From the NCBI GenBank assembly GCA_003001975.1, contig PVUG01000002.1, forward strand, positions 1 to 64,000: a stretch of DNA of 64,000 nt. The letters are read 5' to 3'. The notes below the pieces were generated by a model. The model was not told the origin of the DNA and searched no databases. It saw only the letters and a list, made by a program, of their open reading frames with translations. Source of the stretch: Martelella mediterranea (lineage in GTDB: Bacteria > Pseudomonadota > Alphaproteobacteria > Rhizobiales > Rhizobiaceae). Made by a program: the position numbers and the translations under genes. Positions 1-8,266 of the stretch are shown piece by piece (position 1 is the first letter of the stretch; each line of letters starts with the position of its first letter).

Positions 1-101
1 TTGGCGATGACGGTGGCCTGGTCGCCGCAGGAAACGGCAATCGTGTCCTTTGCAATGTCGCAGCCGAGACAGGTGTGTGGAGGATGGTGCAAAACGGCCA
101 T
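1..101 (-). CDS. IS110-family transposase, N-terminal fragment (runs off the left edge)
   Basis: Reading leftward from an ATG at 99-101, the frame stays open to the window edge (33 codons). It encodes a start followed by LGCDIAKDTIAV, which matches the N-terminal RuvC-like motif of IS110/IS1111 transposases (consensus G-D-V/I-A-K); the Asp of GCD would be the first residue of the DEDD catalytic set. A purine-rich GAAAGGATA lies 10 to 18 bases upstream as a ribosome binding site. Only the start of the gene is present, so the rest of the RuvC-like domain and the C-terminal Tnp (catalytic Ser) domain cannot be checked. IS110 family is likely from the motif; the exact group is not determinable. 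Confidence 0.72.
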   Translation of the reverse strand, partial: MAVLHHPPHTCLGCDIAKDTIAVSCGDQATVIA

Positions 102-370
102 GGCGATGCTATCCTTTCAAGGCATGCTTGGGATTGTTTGCGGGCGTGGCAATCAGCGGCCCAATCAACTCTTCAAGCGGTTGCTCGGTGCAACAGTAAC
201 CTTGATGACAGCGGGTGTCTCACCCAATGCTCGGACGGTCGCCTGTTGCAGCAGCTGCGGGCAAGCCAACGGCCCGCAGCTGCATCACAACAATAACCCA
301 GATCCGACAAACAATGCTCGGACATGATCCGAGCATCCATTCCGCTCAACCCTTTAATAAGAAAGGGTTT
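1..370 (-). mobile_element. IS110-family element, 5' end and leader (outer boundary uncertain)
   Basis: The transposase start at 101 is preceded by about 270 bases with no credible gene but three perfect hairpins: 251-262 pairs with 272-283 (12 bp), 314-322 with 328-336 (9 bp), and 348-355 with 362-369 (8 bp). A 12-base direct repeat CAATGCTCGGAC occurs at 225-236 and 312-323. In IS110-group elements the non-coding end upstream of the transposase encodes the bridge RNA that guides recombination, so a structured RNA here is expected if the family call is right. IS110 elements lack conventional terminal inverted repeats, so the 370 boundary is a guess. Confidence 0.45.
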
Positions 371-394
371 CAAGCAAGCATACATCGTGTAGCC

Positions 395-424
395 TTGGAT
401 CCTCGTGTCGAGCACGAGGATGAC
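395..424. repeat. Single RIME-like palindrome
   Basis: The hairpin CCTCGTG-TCGAG-CACGAGG is flanked by CTTGGAT and ATGAC. It resembles one arm of the two-arm intergenic palindrome at 48861-49014, with a Gly-to-Thr-like base change in the stem compensated on the other side. It lies beside the IS110 leader and its partner arm is missing, which suggests a remnant. From here to 591 I see no gene, only a GGAGGGAGGGGGAGG purine run around 428-443. Confidence 0.4.
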
Positions 425-591
425 CCGGAGGGAGGGGGAGGAGACAAAACCGTGATTGCTTGCGGGGTATTGTCAATATTCTGAGGAAACAGTCCGGATC
501 TCCGGTCCGTTTCCTATACATGCCATCCTGAAGCTCAGCCTTCATCCCACCCCAGCAGAACACATGCGAAGAACGCAGGGCCTGAACCCTG

Positions 592-1383
592 TCACGCATC
601 TTCGATATTGATCTGCCGCCAGATCGCCTCGGCGAAGGAATAGACGGCAAACAGCACGACGCCGACGCCAAGAGCAGCCAGCAGGAATGCGCCAAACGGC
701 AGGTCCTGAGTGTATTCAAGCGCATCCTTGATGCCGGGCGTGTCGGAGCCGTCTTCGCTCATCAGCCCACGGAAAATCAGAAGCATGGCGAGAATGGCGA
801 AAACGCATCCCCGTGCGGCCAGCCCGGTCATCGATATCGGGTGCAGCCAGGTCATAACCGCATCGGAGGCCTTGAGATGTTCGGCATATTTGCGCTTGTA
901 GGCCTTCCACCAATGCGCGATGGCGACACCGGCGAAAATTGCTGCGAGCGCGATTGAAACGGGCCGCGAACCGAAAAAGCCGGCAATCATTTCAGCCGGC
1001 GATGCGCCGTCACCCTCGCCACCGTTGGAAATACCGACGAGTGACAAGGCATAAAACGCCAGCAGACCGTAGGTTACGGCGCTTGACAAGAGACCGGCCC
1101 GCACCGCCAGCCCCCTCGCCCCGTAACCATGATCGTCGGGGTCCATGACCGCCTGAAACAGCCGCCAGAGACCATAGCTTACAAGTCCGACAATGAGGAC
1201 AGCCACCAGCGCCGAGCCGAAAGGTTGGCTCAAGACGGTTTGCAGCGCGTCCCTTGTATCCTTGCTTTCCGCCGATCCGATAGCGGCGAGAATGGCAAAC
1301 AAACCGATGATGGAATAGACGAGGCCGCGCGCGAAATATCCCGTTCGCGCCAGATGCTTGATCCACTTGGAGCCCTTTGCCAT
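592..1383 (-). CDS. DUF1206 integral membrane protein
   Basis: A protein of about 263 residues with six hydrophobic segments arranged as three similar two-helix repeats, each starting with a pattern like A-R-x-G-Y-x-A-R-G or A-R-G-C-V-F-A, which is the layout of DUF1206 proteins. The function of the family is unknown; it sits in the inner membrane. The start at 1383 (MAKGSKW) is chosen because AAAGGGGAA precedes it by about 7 bases; an in-frame ATG at 1410 lies upstream without a ribosome binding site. It is transcribed divergently from the sugar-import operon and has no evident functional link to it. Confidence 0.85.
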   Translation of the reverse strand: MAKGSKWIKHLARTGYFARGLVYSIIGLFAILAAIGSAESKDTRDALQTVLSQPFGSALVAVLIVGLVSYGLWRLFQAVMDPDDHGYGARGLAVRAGLLSSAVTYGLLAFYALSLVGISNGGEGDGASPAEMIAGFFGSRPVSIALAAIFAGVAIAHWWKAYKRKYAEHLKASDAVMTWLHPISMTGLAARGCVFAILAMLLIFRGLMSEDGSDTPGIKDALEYTQDLPFGAFLLAALGVGVVLFAVYSFAEAIWRQINIEDA

Positions 1384-1787
1384 CCGGCGTTCCCCTTTGT
1401 TTTGTTTCATGAAAGCAACGCCCGGTTTCAGTCTTTGTTCCGGAACCGGAAAAGCTGACGGTTGCTTGCGTTCCGGTGCTGCGAAAGTCGTAGAGGCCGC
1501 GCAGACAAAGACGACAGCCCGTCTTGACCCTTTGTCCGAAAGCGCTAAAGTCTATTAAATTGGCATTTTTCAAAAATGCCTAAGTAAACTGCAGGCGATG
1601 GGAGGAGATCCATCGGTAACAGACTGGCCTGACGCACACGGCGTCATGATCTCGTGACGGCCCGGATTTCAGACCCGGTCGCTGCGTCGTCTGCGATGTC
1701 GCGTGCGAAAAACCGGTTCGGCCTTTTGCCGGGTCGTGGCGGAAGACCGGGTTCAGGTTTTCCGGTGGAAGCTTTTGGAGGATGACA
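1384..1787. other. Divergent intergenic region, DUF1206 gene / sugar-import operon
   Basis: About 400 bases without a credible gene. It carries a perfect inverted repeat at 1562-1580 (GGCATTTTT-C-AAAAATGCC) and an AAAGCGCT stretch near 1538, the latter resembling the CG-centred half-sites of LacI-family operators. The promoter of the operon starting at 1788 must lie here; I could not identify a convincing -35/-10 pair. Confidence 0.5.
1562..1580. promoter_or_regulatory. Perfect 19-bp inverted repeat, candidate operator
   Basis: Nine-base arms GGCATTTTT and AAAAATGCC surround a single C. It lies between divergent genes, so a terminator role is unlikely because no transcript is expected to end here. 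It could be a binding site for a regulator of the downstream import operon. Confidence 0.35.
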
Positions 1788-3131
1788 ATGAAGACACTGA
1801 CGAAACTGACGGCAGCCCTCTTGCTCTCGGCAAGCGCTGCATCCCTGGCACATGCGGACACAATCCGCTTCTGGACCACGGAAGAACAGCCCGAGCGGCT
1901 GGCCAAGCAGCAGGAAATCGCCGACGCGTTCATGGAAGAAACCGGCAATGAGGTGCAGGTCATTCCGGTGACGGAAAGCGAACTCGGCACCCGCGCAACC
2001 GCTGCCTTTGCCGCCGGCGACCTGCCGGACGTCATCTACCTGACCCTGCAATATGTGCTGCCCTGGGCGGAAGCCGGCATTCTCGATGCGGAAATCGACG
2101 ACGAAATCGTAAACGACCTCGGCATTGACAGTTTCGCACCCGGCGCTATCGAAATGGCGCAGTTCGAAGGCATGACCGCCGCCGTGCCAGTCGACGGCTG
2201 GACGCAGATGATCATCTACCGCAAGGACCTGTTTGACGAGCACGACCTTGCTCCGCCGGACTCCTATGAAAACATCGCCAAGGCGATCGAGGTCCTCAAC
2301 AATCCGCCGGACATGTACGGTTTCGTCGCCGCCACCAAGATTGACGACAACTTCATGAGCCAGGTGCTGGAGCATGTCTTCCTCGCCAATGGCGTGACGC
2401 CGGTGGACGAAAACGGTTTCAAGCCGCTGGACGAAGCCAAGACCATCGAGGTTCTGGAGTTCTACAAGACGCTGGCCGATGCCTCGCCCGCCGGTGAGCT
2501 CTACTGGCAGCAGTCGCGCGCGCTCTATTTCGACGGCAAGGCGGCGATGATCATCTGGTCGCCCTTCATCCTCGATGAGCTTGCCGGCCTGCGCGACAGC
2601 GCACCGCCGACCATCAACGACGATCCGACCTCCACGGAACTTGCCCAGAAGACCGACGTCGTCACCACCTTCTCCGGCCCGTCCAACCCGGATGGCGCGG
2701 CCTGGGCGGATATCCGCTATCTCGGCGTGACGGCGGATGCCAATATCGACGTCGCCTCCGACTTCATCAAGTTCTCCATGGATGAGGGCTACATGAACAC
2801 GCTGTCGATGGCGCCGGAAGGCAAGTTCCCGGTTCGGCGCGGCACGGCGGAAGAACCCAGCAAGTTTGTCGATGAATGGGCAACACTGCCGGTCGGCGTC
2901 GACCGCAAGGCGCCGCTTGCCGATGTCTACCCCGCCGAGACGGTGCAGAAAATCGTCACCGGCCTTGAGACCGCCAATCGCTGGGGCGTGAAGGAAGGCC
3001 AGTTGGCGCTCGCCTCGAAGATGGTCAACAGCCAGGTCATCAATCAGGTCGTGCGCGAATATATCGACGGCGAGATTTCCGGACCGGACGCCGTCGAAAA
3101 GCTCAATGCGGAGCTTTCGGAAATCAACTGA
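1788..3131 (+). CDS. ABC transporter sugar-binding protein
   Basis: A 447-residue periplasmic solute-binding protein of the family-1 (MalE/UgpB-like) class. It begins with a clear Sec signal (MKTLTKLTAALLLSASAAS, cleavage after AHA) followed by a mature protein starting DTIRFWTTEEQPERL, typical of the family. ATG at 1788 is preferred over ATG at 1782 because GGAGG (1777-1781) directly touches the earlier codon. It heads an operon with two permeases, a glycoside hydrolase and an ATPase, and would deliver the substrate to the permease pair. The neighbouring hydrolase points to an oligosaccharide or glycoside ligand; the exact ligand is not evident. Confidence 0.9.
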   Translation: MKTLTKLTAALLLSASAASLAHADTIRFWTTEEQPERLAKQQEIADAFMEETGNEVQVIPVTESELGTRATAAFAAGDLPDVIYLTLQYVLPWAEAGILDAEIDDEIVNDLGIDSFAPGAIEMAQFEGMTAAVPVDGWTQMIIYRKDLFDEHDLAPPDSYENIAKAIEVLNNPPDMYGFVAATKIDDNFMSQVLEHVFLANGVTPVDENGFKPLDEAKTIEVLEFYKTLADASPAGELYWQQSRALYFDGKAAMIIWSPFILDELAGLRDSAPPTINDDPTSTELAQKTDVVTTFSGPSNPDGAAWADIRYLGVTADANIDVASDFIKFSMDEGYMNTLSMAPEGKFPVRRGTAEEPSKFVDEWATLPVGVDRKAPLADVYPAETVQKIVTGLETANRWGVKEGQLALASKMVNSQVINQVVREYIDGEISGPDAVEKLNAELSEIN

Positions 3132-3149
3132 TTTCCGGCCGAAAGAACA

Positions 3150-3184
3150 GCCGGGCGCGAACCCCACGCCCGGCCGCTTTTCCC
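3150..3184 (+). terminator. Intercistronic hairpin behind the binding-protein gene
   Basis: GCCGGGCG (3150-3157) pairs with CGCCCGGC (3167-3174), followed by CGCTTTTCC. Hairpins here are common in ABC operons and make the binding protein more abundant than the permeases, by attenuation or by protecting the upstream mRNA. Confidence 0.6.
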
Positions 3185-3200
3185 GCAAAAGGCTTGAGAC

Positions 3201-4517
3201 ATGGCAGATATGACCGACAGCGGCAGCCCCGCGCCCGAACCGTCCCCCAAACCACCCAAGGGTTTCGGCCGGATGGCGCGGCGCGAAATGCGCTTTGCCT
3301 ATACGATGCTGGCCCCGACCTTCGCCATTGTGCTGGCCGTGGTGCTGCTGCCGCTGATTGCCAATTTCTGGATATCGTTCAAGCCGGTTCAGCTTTCCGA
3401 TCTGCGCCCGCCGCAGCTCAACGTCAACGAGCGCCTGCGCGGCGATCTGGAAAACCCCGGCGATGAGGCGGAAATCGAATACCGGCTGCGCAATACCTCG
3501 CAGAAGGCCTCCATCTACAATGCCGGTTTTGTCGATATCATTCCCGAGGGCCTTCAGGTCTCTGGCCTTGATGAGCGCTGCACGCTGGAAGGCCGTCAAC
3601 TGAGCTGCACGCTCGGCGACCTGCCGGAAAAATTCCGGGACCGCATCCGCATGCAGGTTATTGCCGATACCGCCTATCTGACATCGCCCGTCGAACTGAG
3701 AGACAGTGAGCCGCAAACCTCGGGCCGGGCCGATAATATCCTGACGAATTTCGACTTCACGCTCGAAAATTTCGCCCGCATTTTCTCCTCGCCGGACTTC
3801 TGGAAAGTGCTGCGGGTGACCTTCTATTACACCGTGTTCGGCACGGCGAGCGCACTGGTGCTGGGGCTGTTCGCCGCCCAGCTTTTGAACCAGAGTTTCA
3901 AGGGGCGCTCGGTGCTGCGCGGACTGTTCCTGTTTCCTTACGTGGCCCCGGTCATCGCGGTCGCGTTCACCTGGATTATCCTGCTCAATCCCTATTCGGG
4001 CACGCTGAACGCGCTTCTGGTGCGTTCCGGCATGATCGGTGCGCCGATCGATTTCTTCGGCCAGCGCGATGTCGATATCTCCATTTTCGGCCTGACCTTC
4101 CAGTTCCCGGTGGCGCTGACGACCGTGATCGCATTTGAGGCATGGCGCTATTTTCCGCTGTCCTTCCTGTTCATCCTGGCCCGCATGCAGGCGCTTTCCA
4201 CCGATGTCTACGAGGCCGCCGAAATCGATGGCGCAACGCCGCTGCAGCAGTTCTGGTACATTTCGCTGCCGCAGCTTGTCGGCATTCTGGCGGTTCTGTT
4301 CCTGCTGCGCTTCATCTGGACCTTCAACAAGTTCGACGACATTTTCCTGCTCACCGGCGGGGCGGCCGGCACCAGAACGTTGACGGTCGATGTCTATGAA
4401 CAGGCCTTTGCCGTGTCCAATCTCGGCGCAGGCGCGGCGGTTGCCGTCGTCGTCTTCGCGGTGCTGCTGTTCTTCTCGCTGGTCTTCTTCAAATTCTCAC
4501 CACAGGATGACGGATGA
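3201..4517 (+). CDS. ABC sugar transporter permease, MalF-like, with a large periplasmic insert
   Basis: A 438-residue inner-membrane permease. A first transmembrane helix lies near residues 35-58, followed by about 130 extracytoplasmic residues, then the binding-protein-dependent transport domain with helices from about residue 205 on and the EAA loop (EAAEIDGATPLQQFW) that contacts the ATPase. The insert reads like an Ig-fold/DUF11-type domain (for example YRLRNTSQKASIYNAGFVD, IPEGLQVSGLDERCTLEG), a position equivalent to the P2 loop of MalF, which contacts MalE. The start has only a weak GCTTGAGA upstream. It overlaps the next permease by four bases (ATGA), indicating translational coupling. 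Confidence 0.88.
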   Translation: MADMTDSGSPAPEPSPKPPKGFGRMARREMRFAYTMLAPTFAIVLAVVLLPLIANFWISFKPVQLSDLRPPQLNVNERLRGDLENPGDEAEIEYRLRNTSQKASIYNAGFVDIIPEGLQVSGLDERCTLEGRQLSCTLGDLPEKFRDRIRMQVIADTAYLTSPVELRDSEPQTSGRADNILTNFDFTLENFARIFSSPDFWKVLRVTFYYTVFGTASALVLGLFAAQLLNQSFKGRSVLRGLFLFPYVAPVIAVAFTWIILLNPYSGTLNALLVRSGMIGAPIDFFGQRDVDISIFGLTFQFPVALTTVIAFEAWRYFPLSFLFILARMQALSTDVYEAAEIDGATPLQQFWYISLPQLVGILAVLFLLRFIWTFNKFDDIFLLTGGAAGTRTLTVDVYEQAFAVSNLGAGAAVAVVVFAVLLFFSLVFFKFSPQDDG

Positions 4518-5764
4518 TGCGTATCGGAACCGGCTTCATCGCCGCCATTCTTCTGGGCGCTTTCTGGGCAATCGTCTGGATGATTGTCATCGGCCTCGTG
4601 TTCACGCTGTTTTCCGGTGAGGCGAGCGCGCCGCAGCTTGGCTATGCCGCACTGGCGGGCGCTGTGGGGGCGGCCATATACGTGCTGGCGCCGGTCAGAA
4701 CCCGCGACCGCCCGAAAGCGCGCGGGGCTGCGGTACAGGCTTCCATGATCGTCGCCATTTTCGCGGTGCTGATGCTGACCACGTTCGGTGAACCCTTCGG
4801 GCTGTCGCTCGCCTACACAACGGGGCTGCAGCTTGTCGCCTTTGCCGGCTTTCTGGTGGCCGTCTGGTGGTCGATTGTGGCTGCCCTTCACGATCAGAAG
4901 GCCGGCAATATCGGCCGTTACCACCTCGAAGTCATCTTCCTGCGCTTCATGAAAGGGCTTGGCCTGACGCTGTTCACCATCGTCGTGGCCCTGCCCTTCT
5001 ATGTGATGGTGATGACCAGTTTCAAAAGCCAGCAATCGCTGATTTCCAATCCGCTCGACCTTTCGATCGACCTCAGCCAGGGGCTTTCCGGCCTGTTCAA
5101 TTCCTATATCGAACTGTTCACCGTCTATTCTTTCGGCACCTTCCTGATGAACTCGGCCATCGTTTCGGTGGCAACCGTCATCATCACGCTGGTCTTTGCG
5201 GTGCCCGGCGCCTATGCGGTGGCCAGACTTCGCTTTCCCGGTCAGGCGTTCCTGTCGCGCTCCATCCTGCTGATTTACATGGTGCCTGCCATCGTGCTGG
5301 TGATCCCGCTTTATTCGGTGTTCTCGCAGGTGGGTTTGAGAAATTCACTCATCGGTCTGATGATCGTCTATCCGGCGACCACCATTCCGGTCGCGCTCTA
5401 CATGTTGCAGGGCTATTTCCGGGGGCTGCCCTCCGAACTGGAAGAGGCGGGGCTGATGGACGGGCTGAAGCGGCCCGGCGTGATCCTCAAGATCACCCTG
5501 CCGCTGGCGCTGCCCGCCCTCGCCTCGGTTGCGCTTTACGTCTTCATGATCGCATGGAACGAATTCCTGTTCGCCTTCATGTTCCTGGACGACATCAACA
5601 TGTTCACGCTTTCGCGCGGGGTCGTCTCGCTCAATTCATCGGAAGTGCCGCGCCAGCATCTGATGGCGGGTGCGGTGGTTGCCACCGTGCCGGTGCTGTT
5701 CATCTTCCTGTGGTTCGAACGTTTCCTCGTGGCAGGCCTGACTGCCGGCAGCGTGAAAGGATGA
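4514..5764 (+). CDS. ABC sugar transporter permease, MalG-like, with an N-terminal membrane extension
   Basis: A 416-residue inner-membrane permease. The canonical MalG-like part begins near residue 145 (FMKGLGLTLFTIVVALPFYVM) and includes the EAA loop (ELEEAGLMDGLKRPGVI). Before it lie about 140 extra residues with four predicted helices, longer than the usual roughly 280-residue MalG. The gene overlaps the preceding permease and the following hydrolase by four bases each (ATGA), so the three are translationally coupled. Together with the first permease it forms the transmembrane channel powered by the ATPase at 7058-8110. Confidence 0.88.
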   Translation: MMRIGTGFIAAILLGAFWAIVWMIVIGLVFTLFSGEASAPQLGYAALAGAVGAAIYVLAPVRTRDRPKARGAAVQASMIVAIFAVLMLTTFGEPFGLSLAYTTGLQLVAFAGFLVAVWWSIVAALHDQKAGNIGRYHLEVIFLRFMKGLGLTLFTIVVALPFYVMVMTSFKSQQSLISNPLDLSIDLSQGLSGLFNSYIELFTVYSFGTFLMNSAIVSVATVIITLVFAVPGAYAVARLRFPGQAFLSRSILLIYMVPAIVLVIPLYSVFSQVGLRNSLIGLMIVYPATTIPVALYMLQGYFRGLPSELEEAGLMDGLKRPGVILKITLPLALPALASVALYVFMIAWNEFLFAFMFLDDINMFTLSRGVVSLNSSEVPRQHLMAGAVVATVPVLFIFLWFERFLVAGLTAGSVKG

Positions 5765-7056
5765 GCATGCATCAGTCGTTGAAACAACAGGCCATCGATA
5801 TCCTGCGCATGAACGACCGGGGCGGCTATACCGTGCCGACGGCGCGCCTCTATCCCTATCAGTGGGAATGGGATTCCGTCTTTGCTGCACTCGGCTTTGC
5901 CACTTTCGACCGCAACCGGGCGTGGGAAGAAATCGAAACGCTGTTTTCCGGCCAGTGGGATGACGGCATGGTGCCGCATATCATCTTCCACAAGACCGAC
6001 CCGGACTATTTTCCGGGACCGGAAATGTGGAAATCGAACACCACCCCGCCCTCCTCCGGCCATTCCCAGCCGCCGGTTGCCGCCAGCGCCATGCTGACGA
6101 TGCTGAAGACCGGCGGGACGATGGATCGGGAGCGTGCGGAAGCGCTTTTCGAAAAGCTCGTCGCCTGGCACCGCTGGTTTCACAAATACCGCGACCCGGA
6201 TGAAACCGGCGTCGTCGGCATTATCCACCCATGGGAATCGGGCCGCGACAACTGCCCGGACTGGGATATCGGCATGGCGCAGATCACCGTGCCCGACGAC
6301 CTCGGCGACCTGCCGCGCCGCGACATCACCCATGTCGACCCGTCCGAACGGCCGACGGCGGAGCAATATAACCGCTACCTCGCCATCGTGAAATTCGGCC
6401 ATGAATGCAAATGGGATCATCTCGAGATTGCCCGCAACGGGCCGTTCTTCATGGTCGACCCCTGCGTCCAGTTTGCGCTGATGCGCGGCGACCGCGATCT
6501 GGCCGAACTCGCCGATGAATTCGGTCTTCCCGCTATCCGCGATGAAGCGGAAAGCTGGCTGAAACGCGCAAAGGAAGGCTGCGGCAGTTTCTGGAACGAG
6601 GATGTCGGCGGCTTTGTTGCCAAGGACCTGCGCTCCGGCGCGCTGTCGACGGCCTTCACCAATGCGTCGGCCATGGCACTTTACGCCGATGCCGGAGATG
6701 CGGCGCAACAAGCCCGCTCGGTGAGGGAAATCACCGCCATTCTCGATTGCTGCACCTATGGTTTTCCCAGCTGGGACCCGCGCGACAGCCAGTTTGAAAG
6801 CCGGCGCTACTGGCGCGGCCCCATCTGGTCCGTGGTCAACTACATGATTGGCACCGGCCTTGCCGAAAAGGGCCATGGCGCCCTTGCCGAACGGCTGCGC
6901 GGCGACACCCGAAGGGCCGTCGAGACATCCGGCTTTTATGAATATTTCGACCCGCTGACCGGCGAAGGCCTTGGCGGCAAGCTTTTCACATGGACCGCAG
7001 CCATTCATCTCGCCTGGGCCATGGGCGACGATCTATTGCAGGCTGAAGGAGAATAA
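5761..7056 (+). CDS. GH63-like glycoside hydrolase (MGH1-type (alpha/alpha)6 barrel)
   Basis: A 431-residue cytoplasmic enzyme without a signal peptide. Motifs of the GH63/GH37 clan are visible: YPYQWEWDS near the N-terminus, [14 protein letters not shown] in the middle (the Asp is the candidate general acid), [15 protein letters not shown], and [20 protein letters not shown] near the C-terminus. Characterised relatives include mannosylglycerate and glucosylglycerate hydrolases and glucosidase I, so an imported glycoside such as a glycosylglycerate is a plausible substrate, but this is inference. The start at 5761 overlaps the previous stop (ATGA); an alternative ATG lies at 5767. The open frame extends far upstream, but that part is an out-of-frame shadow of the permease. 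Confidence 0.82.
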   Translation: MSMHQSLKQQAIDILRMNDRGGYTVPTARLYPYQWEWDSVFAALGFATFDRNRAWEEIETLFSGQWDDGMVPHIIFHKTDPDYFPGPEMWKSNTTPPSSGHSQPPVAASAMLTMLKTGGTMDRERAEALFEKLVAWHRWFHKYRDPDETGVVGIIHPWESGRDNCPDWDIGMAQITVPDDLGDLPRRDITHVDPSERPTAEQYNRYLAIVKFGHECKWDHLEIARNGPFFMVDPCVQFALMRGDRDLAELADEFGLPAIRDEAESWLKRAKEGCGSFWNEDVGGFVAKDLRSGALSTAFTNASAMALYADAGDAAQQARSVREITAILDCCTYGFPSWDPRDSQFESRRYWRGPIWSVVNYMIGTGLAEKGHGALAERLRGDTRRAVETSGFYEYFDPLTGEGLGGKLFTWTAAIHLAWAMGDDLLQAEGE

Positions 7057-7057
7057 G

Positions 7058-8110
7058 ATGGGCTCTATCCGGCTGGAAAACGTGGAAAAATGGTTCGGCG
7101 ACCTGCAGGTCATCAAAGGCATCGACCTTGAAATTGATGACGGCGAATTCGTCATCTTCGTCGGCCCCTCCGGCTGCGGAAAATCCACCTTGCTCAGGAT
7201 GATTTCCGGGCTTGAGGAGACAAGCCGCGGCCGCATTCTGCTCGATGGCGACGATGTGACCGACCGGCTGCCGTCAGAGCGCGGCCTTTCCATGGTGTTT
7301 CAGTCCTACGCGCTCTATCCGCATATGGATGTGCGCGACAATATGGGCTTTTCGCTGAAAACCGCCGGCAGCCCGAAAAAGGAAATCGCGGAAAAGGTCG
7401 GCCGTGCCGCCGAAATCCTGCGCCTCGACGACTATCTCGACCGCCGCCCGAAGGCGCTTTCCGGCGGACAACGCCAGCGCGTCGCCATCGGTCGCGCTAT
7501 CGTGCGCGAACCGAAAGGCTTTCTGTTTGACGAACCGCTCTCCAACCTCGATGCGGCGCTCAGGGTCGAGATGCGCTTCGAAATCGCCCGCCTGCATGAA
7601 ACGCTCAACACCACGATGATCTATGTGACCCACGATCAGGTCGAGGCGATGACGCTGGCAGACCGGATCGTGGTGCTGAAGGATGGCCGCATCATGCAGG
7701 TCGGCACCCCGCGCGACCTTTACGAAAAACCCGACAACCTGTTCGTCGCCCAGTTCATTGGCTCACCGAAAATGAACATTCTGCCGTGTTCGGGCGATGG
7801 CGGGGACTATAAAATCGAAGGCCATGGCAGCGGGCCAATGCCTAAGGGCACGGAAGGTGCGCCCGCCTCGCTCGGCATCCGTCCAGAACACATCGACGTC
7901 GTCGAGGCCGGCAAGGGGCAGGTGACGGGCAAGGTGGAGATCTCCGAATATCTCGGTTCCGACACCTATCTCTATGTCGATTGCGGCGATGCCGGCAGGC
8001 TCATCATCCGCGTTGCAGAAATCGACGCCGACATTCGCGGCAAGGATATCGGCCTTTCCTTCCGCCCGGATAAACTGCACTTCTTCAACGAGGCCGGGCT
8101 TTCGCTTTGA
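7058..8110 (+). CDS. ABC sugar transporter ATP-binding protein (MalK/UgpC class)
   Basis: A 350-residue ATPase. Walker A is GPSGCGKST with Lys42; the Q-loop lies in [11 protein letters not shown], the signature is LSGGQRQR and Walker B is [11 protein letters not shown], followed by the switch His in YVTHDQVEA. After about residue 240 comes the TOBE/MalK C-terminal regulatory domain (for example [11 protein letters not shown]). GAAGGAGAA precedes the ATG and the gene begins one base after the hydrolase stop. It energises the importer and completes the operon. ATPases of this class can serve several importers. Confidence 0.93.
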   Translation: MGSIRLENVEKWFGDLQVIKGIDLEIDDGEFVIFVGPSGCGKSTLLRMISGLEETSRGRILLDGDDVTDRLPSERGLSMVFQSYALYPHMDVRDNMGFSLKTAGSPKKEIAEKVGRAAEILRLDDYLDRRPKALSGGQRQRVAIGRAIVREPKGFLFDEPLSNLDAALRVEMRFEIARLHETLNTTMIYVTHDQVEAMTLADRIVVLKDGRIMQVGTPRDLYEKPDNLFVAQFIGSPKMNILPCSGDGGDYKIEGHGSGPMPKGTEGAPASLGIRPEHIDVVEAGKGQVTGKVEISEYLGSDTYLYVDCGDAGRLIIRVAEIDADIRGKDIGLSFRPDKLHFFNEAGLSL

Positions 8111-8266
8111 TGCCCGCAACGTTCGCCCCGCCTGAACCATTACCGCGGCGGAAGGCATGAAAGGCCGCATCGGGACCGCCAGACGCCCCTTTTGCCGTTC
8201 GCGCCTTGACGACGCCACCTAATCCCGGAAAGGTCAGGCTTGCAAACGGCAACAGGGAGACCGGTC

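Noticed and set aside
108-120. GAAAGGATAG on the minus strand resembling EPS dyads D and E
   Set aside because: It is the ribosome-binding region of the transposase and lacks the left half of the dyad.
1-327. 108-codon open frame on the plus strand at the left edge
   Set aside because: It is antisense to the IS110 transposase start and its leader, and its protein has no recognisable family.
1644-3716. 690-codon open frame on the minus strand
   Set aside because: It lies antisense to the binding-protein and permease genes, has no ribosome binding site and is full of His, Arg and Gly as shadows of high-GC genes are.
5536-7008. 490-codon minus-strand open frame
   Set aside because: Antisense to the GH63-like hydrolase and the permease, with no family features.
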